Below are positions 5,723 through 6,968 of a stretch of 6,968 nt of DNA, in pieces. The notes below the pieces were generated by a model. That model was not told where the DNA came from, searched no databases, and was given only the letters and a program-made list of their open reading frames with translations. This DNA comes from an uncultured Holosporaceae bacterium (lineage in GTDB: Bacteria > Pseudomonadota > Alphaproteobacteria > CAISOG01). The stretch covers positions 1 to 6,968 of the forward strand of contig CAISOG010000134.1 in assembly GCA_903887035.1 (NCBI GenBank), given 5' to 3'. Position numbers and translations under genes: made by a program. The stretch's first letter is position 1. Each line of letters starts with the position of its first letter.

Positions 5723-6968
5723 TTTGGATCCAATGCACGGCGAGGCCGCTGGCCAGCATAAGGGTCAGAATCGGCGCACAGATAACCAACAGACGGCCGC
5801 TGCCCACCCGATGAATCAGCACCAATTTTGCCACCATATTGGTGGTCAGCGCCAGCAAGATGGCCAGCGATGCCGCCTCAATCGGGATGCCGCCCGAATT
5901 GGCAACGCTGCCGATGGCCAGGGTGATGGCGCGCACGCTGAACACCCCGCCGATGACCGAGGTCAGATAGATGCCATCCGTACCAAACAACCGCACGATT
6001 AGGGTGACAAGAATCAGCGACAGCGAAATCACCAACGCAAAGGTGCCGGTGCGCTTCAGGGTAAGGGGGTTATCCAAATTCAGGTTGATAACCTTATCCT
6101 TGCGCATGGATCGTTTGGGCAGGGCGAGCAGCCCTAAGGCAATCATCAAGCCAACCGCGCAGGGGGCAATCAAAATCATGCTAAGCTGCGTTGAGGCAAT
6201 TGGCGCAATGGTGTGCAGGGTAATCAGCTGTATCAACATCGATGCGACTTCGGCCAACACAATGCTGCTGATCACCAGGCGGCCAGGGTTGTTGGTTGTG
6301 CGGGTGCGGGCAGCCAGGTTTAAGGTGGTGGTGGTGGCGGAAACCAGACCGCCGAACAGCCCGACCAGGATGATGCCCGATCCCGCCCCCAGGGCGCGGC
6401 CGGTGATATAGGCGCCAAACTCAACGCCCGAAATCAACACAAACAGCAACCAAATTTTGGTGGGGTTAATCAGTGACCAGGGATCAATATAGTGATTGGG
6501 CAACAGCGGCAGAATCACAAAGGCGATTACCAAAAAGACCAGGGCGGCGGTCATTTCCTTTTCGCTGATACCCGAATGGGCAAAGCTGTGTACCCGTTCC
6601 TTAGCGGCCAGCAGTACCAGCAGCATGATGGCCAGGATAATCGCCAGCTGCCCATCATGATAGCCCAAATAGCCCAACACAAAACTGGCCATTGCAGCCG
6701 TTTCGGTGGTCAGACCCGCCTGGACAAATTTGGTGGCAACGCATTTGCGCACATAGCCGGCGGTGATCACGATCACCACAAAGGATCCCACCACCGCCTG
6801 AATAAAGGGGGTGCCAATATGGGCGGTCAGCGCGCCCAACAGGGTGATGATGGTGATGGTGCGCACCCCAAAGGATGAATTGGTGCCATCCTTTGATTTG
6901 GTGCGTTCCCGTTCAATGCCAATGACGATACCAATGGCCAGCGCGACCAAAAAGGGCTTAAGAATTTC
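5712..6968 (-). CDS. MgtC/DUF4010-family multi-pass membrane protein (5' end outside window)
   Basis: The reading frame is open from the right edge to TAA at 5714-5712, giving 418 visible residues. The first visible residues, EILKPFLVALAIGIVIGIERER, match the usual N-terminus of the family, so the true start is probably only one or a few codons beyond the edge; the TTG at 6950 is less likely. Counting from that TTG, the N-terminal third (to about 125) is MgtC/SapB-like: GIERER, FGVRTITIITLLGAL, then GLTTETAAMASFVLGYLGY. The remainder fits DUF4010, including LFGGLVSATTTTLNLAARTR (about 198-217) and NPLTLKRTGTFAL (294-306). Roughly 12-14 hydrophobic segments place it in the inner membrane. Transport substrate and role are not established for this family; MgtC itself is linked to growth in low magnesium and to virulence. 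It converges on lysA and is not part of that operon. Confidence 0.85.
   Translation of the reverse strand, partial: EILKPFLVALAIGIVIGIERERTKSKDGTNSSFGVRTITIITLLGALTAHIGTPFIQAVVGSFVVIVITAGYVRKCVATKFVQAGLTTETAAMASFVLGYLGYHDGQLAIILAIMLLVLLAAKERVHSFAHSGISEKEMTAALVFLVIAFVILPLLPNHYIDPWSLINPTKIWLLFVLISGVEFGAYITGRALGAGSGIILVGLFGGLVSATTTTLNLAARTRTTNNPGRLVISSIVLAEVASMLIQLITLHTIAPIASTQLSMILIAPCAVGLMIALGLLALPKRSMRKDKVINLNLDNPLTLKRTGTFALVISLSLILVTLIVRLFGTDGIYLTSVIGGVFSVRAITLAIGSVANSGGIPIEAASLAILLALTTNMVAKLVLIHRVGSGRLLVICAPILTLMLASGLAVHWIQTLP

Overview
The window is a compact, GC-rich bacterial chromosomal segment. It carries a forward translation operon (rpmI, rplT, pheS, pheT), with a lysA gene (diaminopimelate decarboxylase) coupled to its 3' end. 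A convergent gene on the minus strand encodes a multi-pass membrane protein of the MgtC/DUF4010 type and runs off the right edge. The wording of L35, L20 and PheST and the gene order suggest a proteobacterium, perhaps an alphaproteobacterium. That placement rests on remembered family patterns and is tentative. The LysA protein reads more like the cyanobacterial/clostridial branch of the family than the usual proteobacterial one.

Layout. Positions 1-131 are an untranslated leader with a strong bulged stem-loop (28-58) and a possible long-range pairing that closes beside the rpmI start codon; no infC is visible. rpmI (132-329) and rplT (354-710) follow, the latter behind a textbook ribosome binding site. 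pheS (719-1822) starts 8 bases after rplT and overlaps pheT (1819-4275) by ATGA. pheT ends in TGATG, which is the start of lysA (4275-5683). The lysA frame is broken by a one-base loss at 5216-5218, so the gene reads as two halves. The convergent membrane-protein gene ends at 5712, leaving 28 bases between the two stops.

How it fits together. L35 and L20 are 50S ribosomal proteins, and PheS and PheT form the alpha2beta2 phenylalanyl-tRNA synthetase, so most of the operon serves translation. LysA makes L-lysine from meso-diaminopimelate, supplying protein synthesis and competing with peptidoglycan for the same precursor. The near-zero gene spacing implies one transcript with translational coupling.

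Most of the window is ordinary housekeeping DNA. The points worth a second look are in lysA (frameshift, two exact 15-base tandem repeats, unusual family affinity and position) and in the rpmI leader (candidate L20-type autoregulatory RNA). I see no mobile element, CRISPR array, tRNA or rRNA, and no evidence for a novel multi-gene system.
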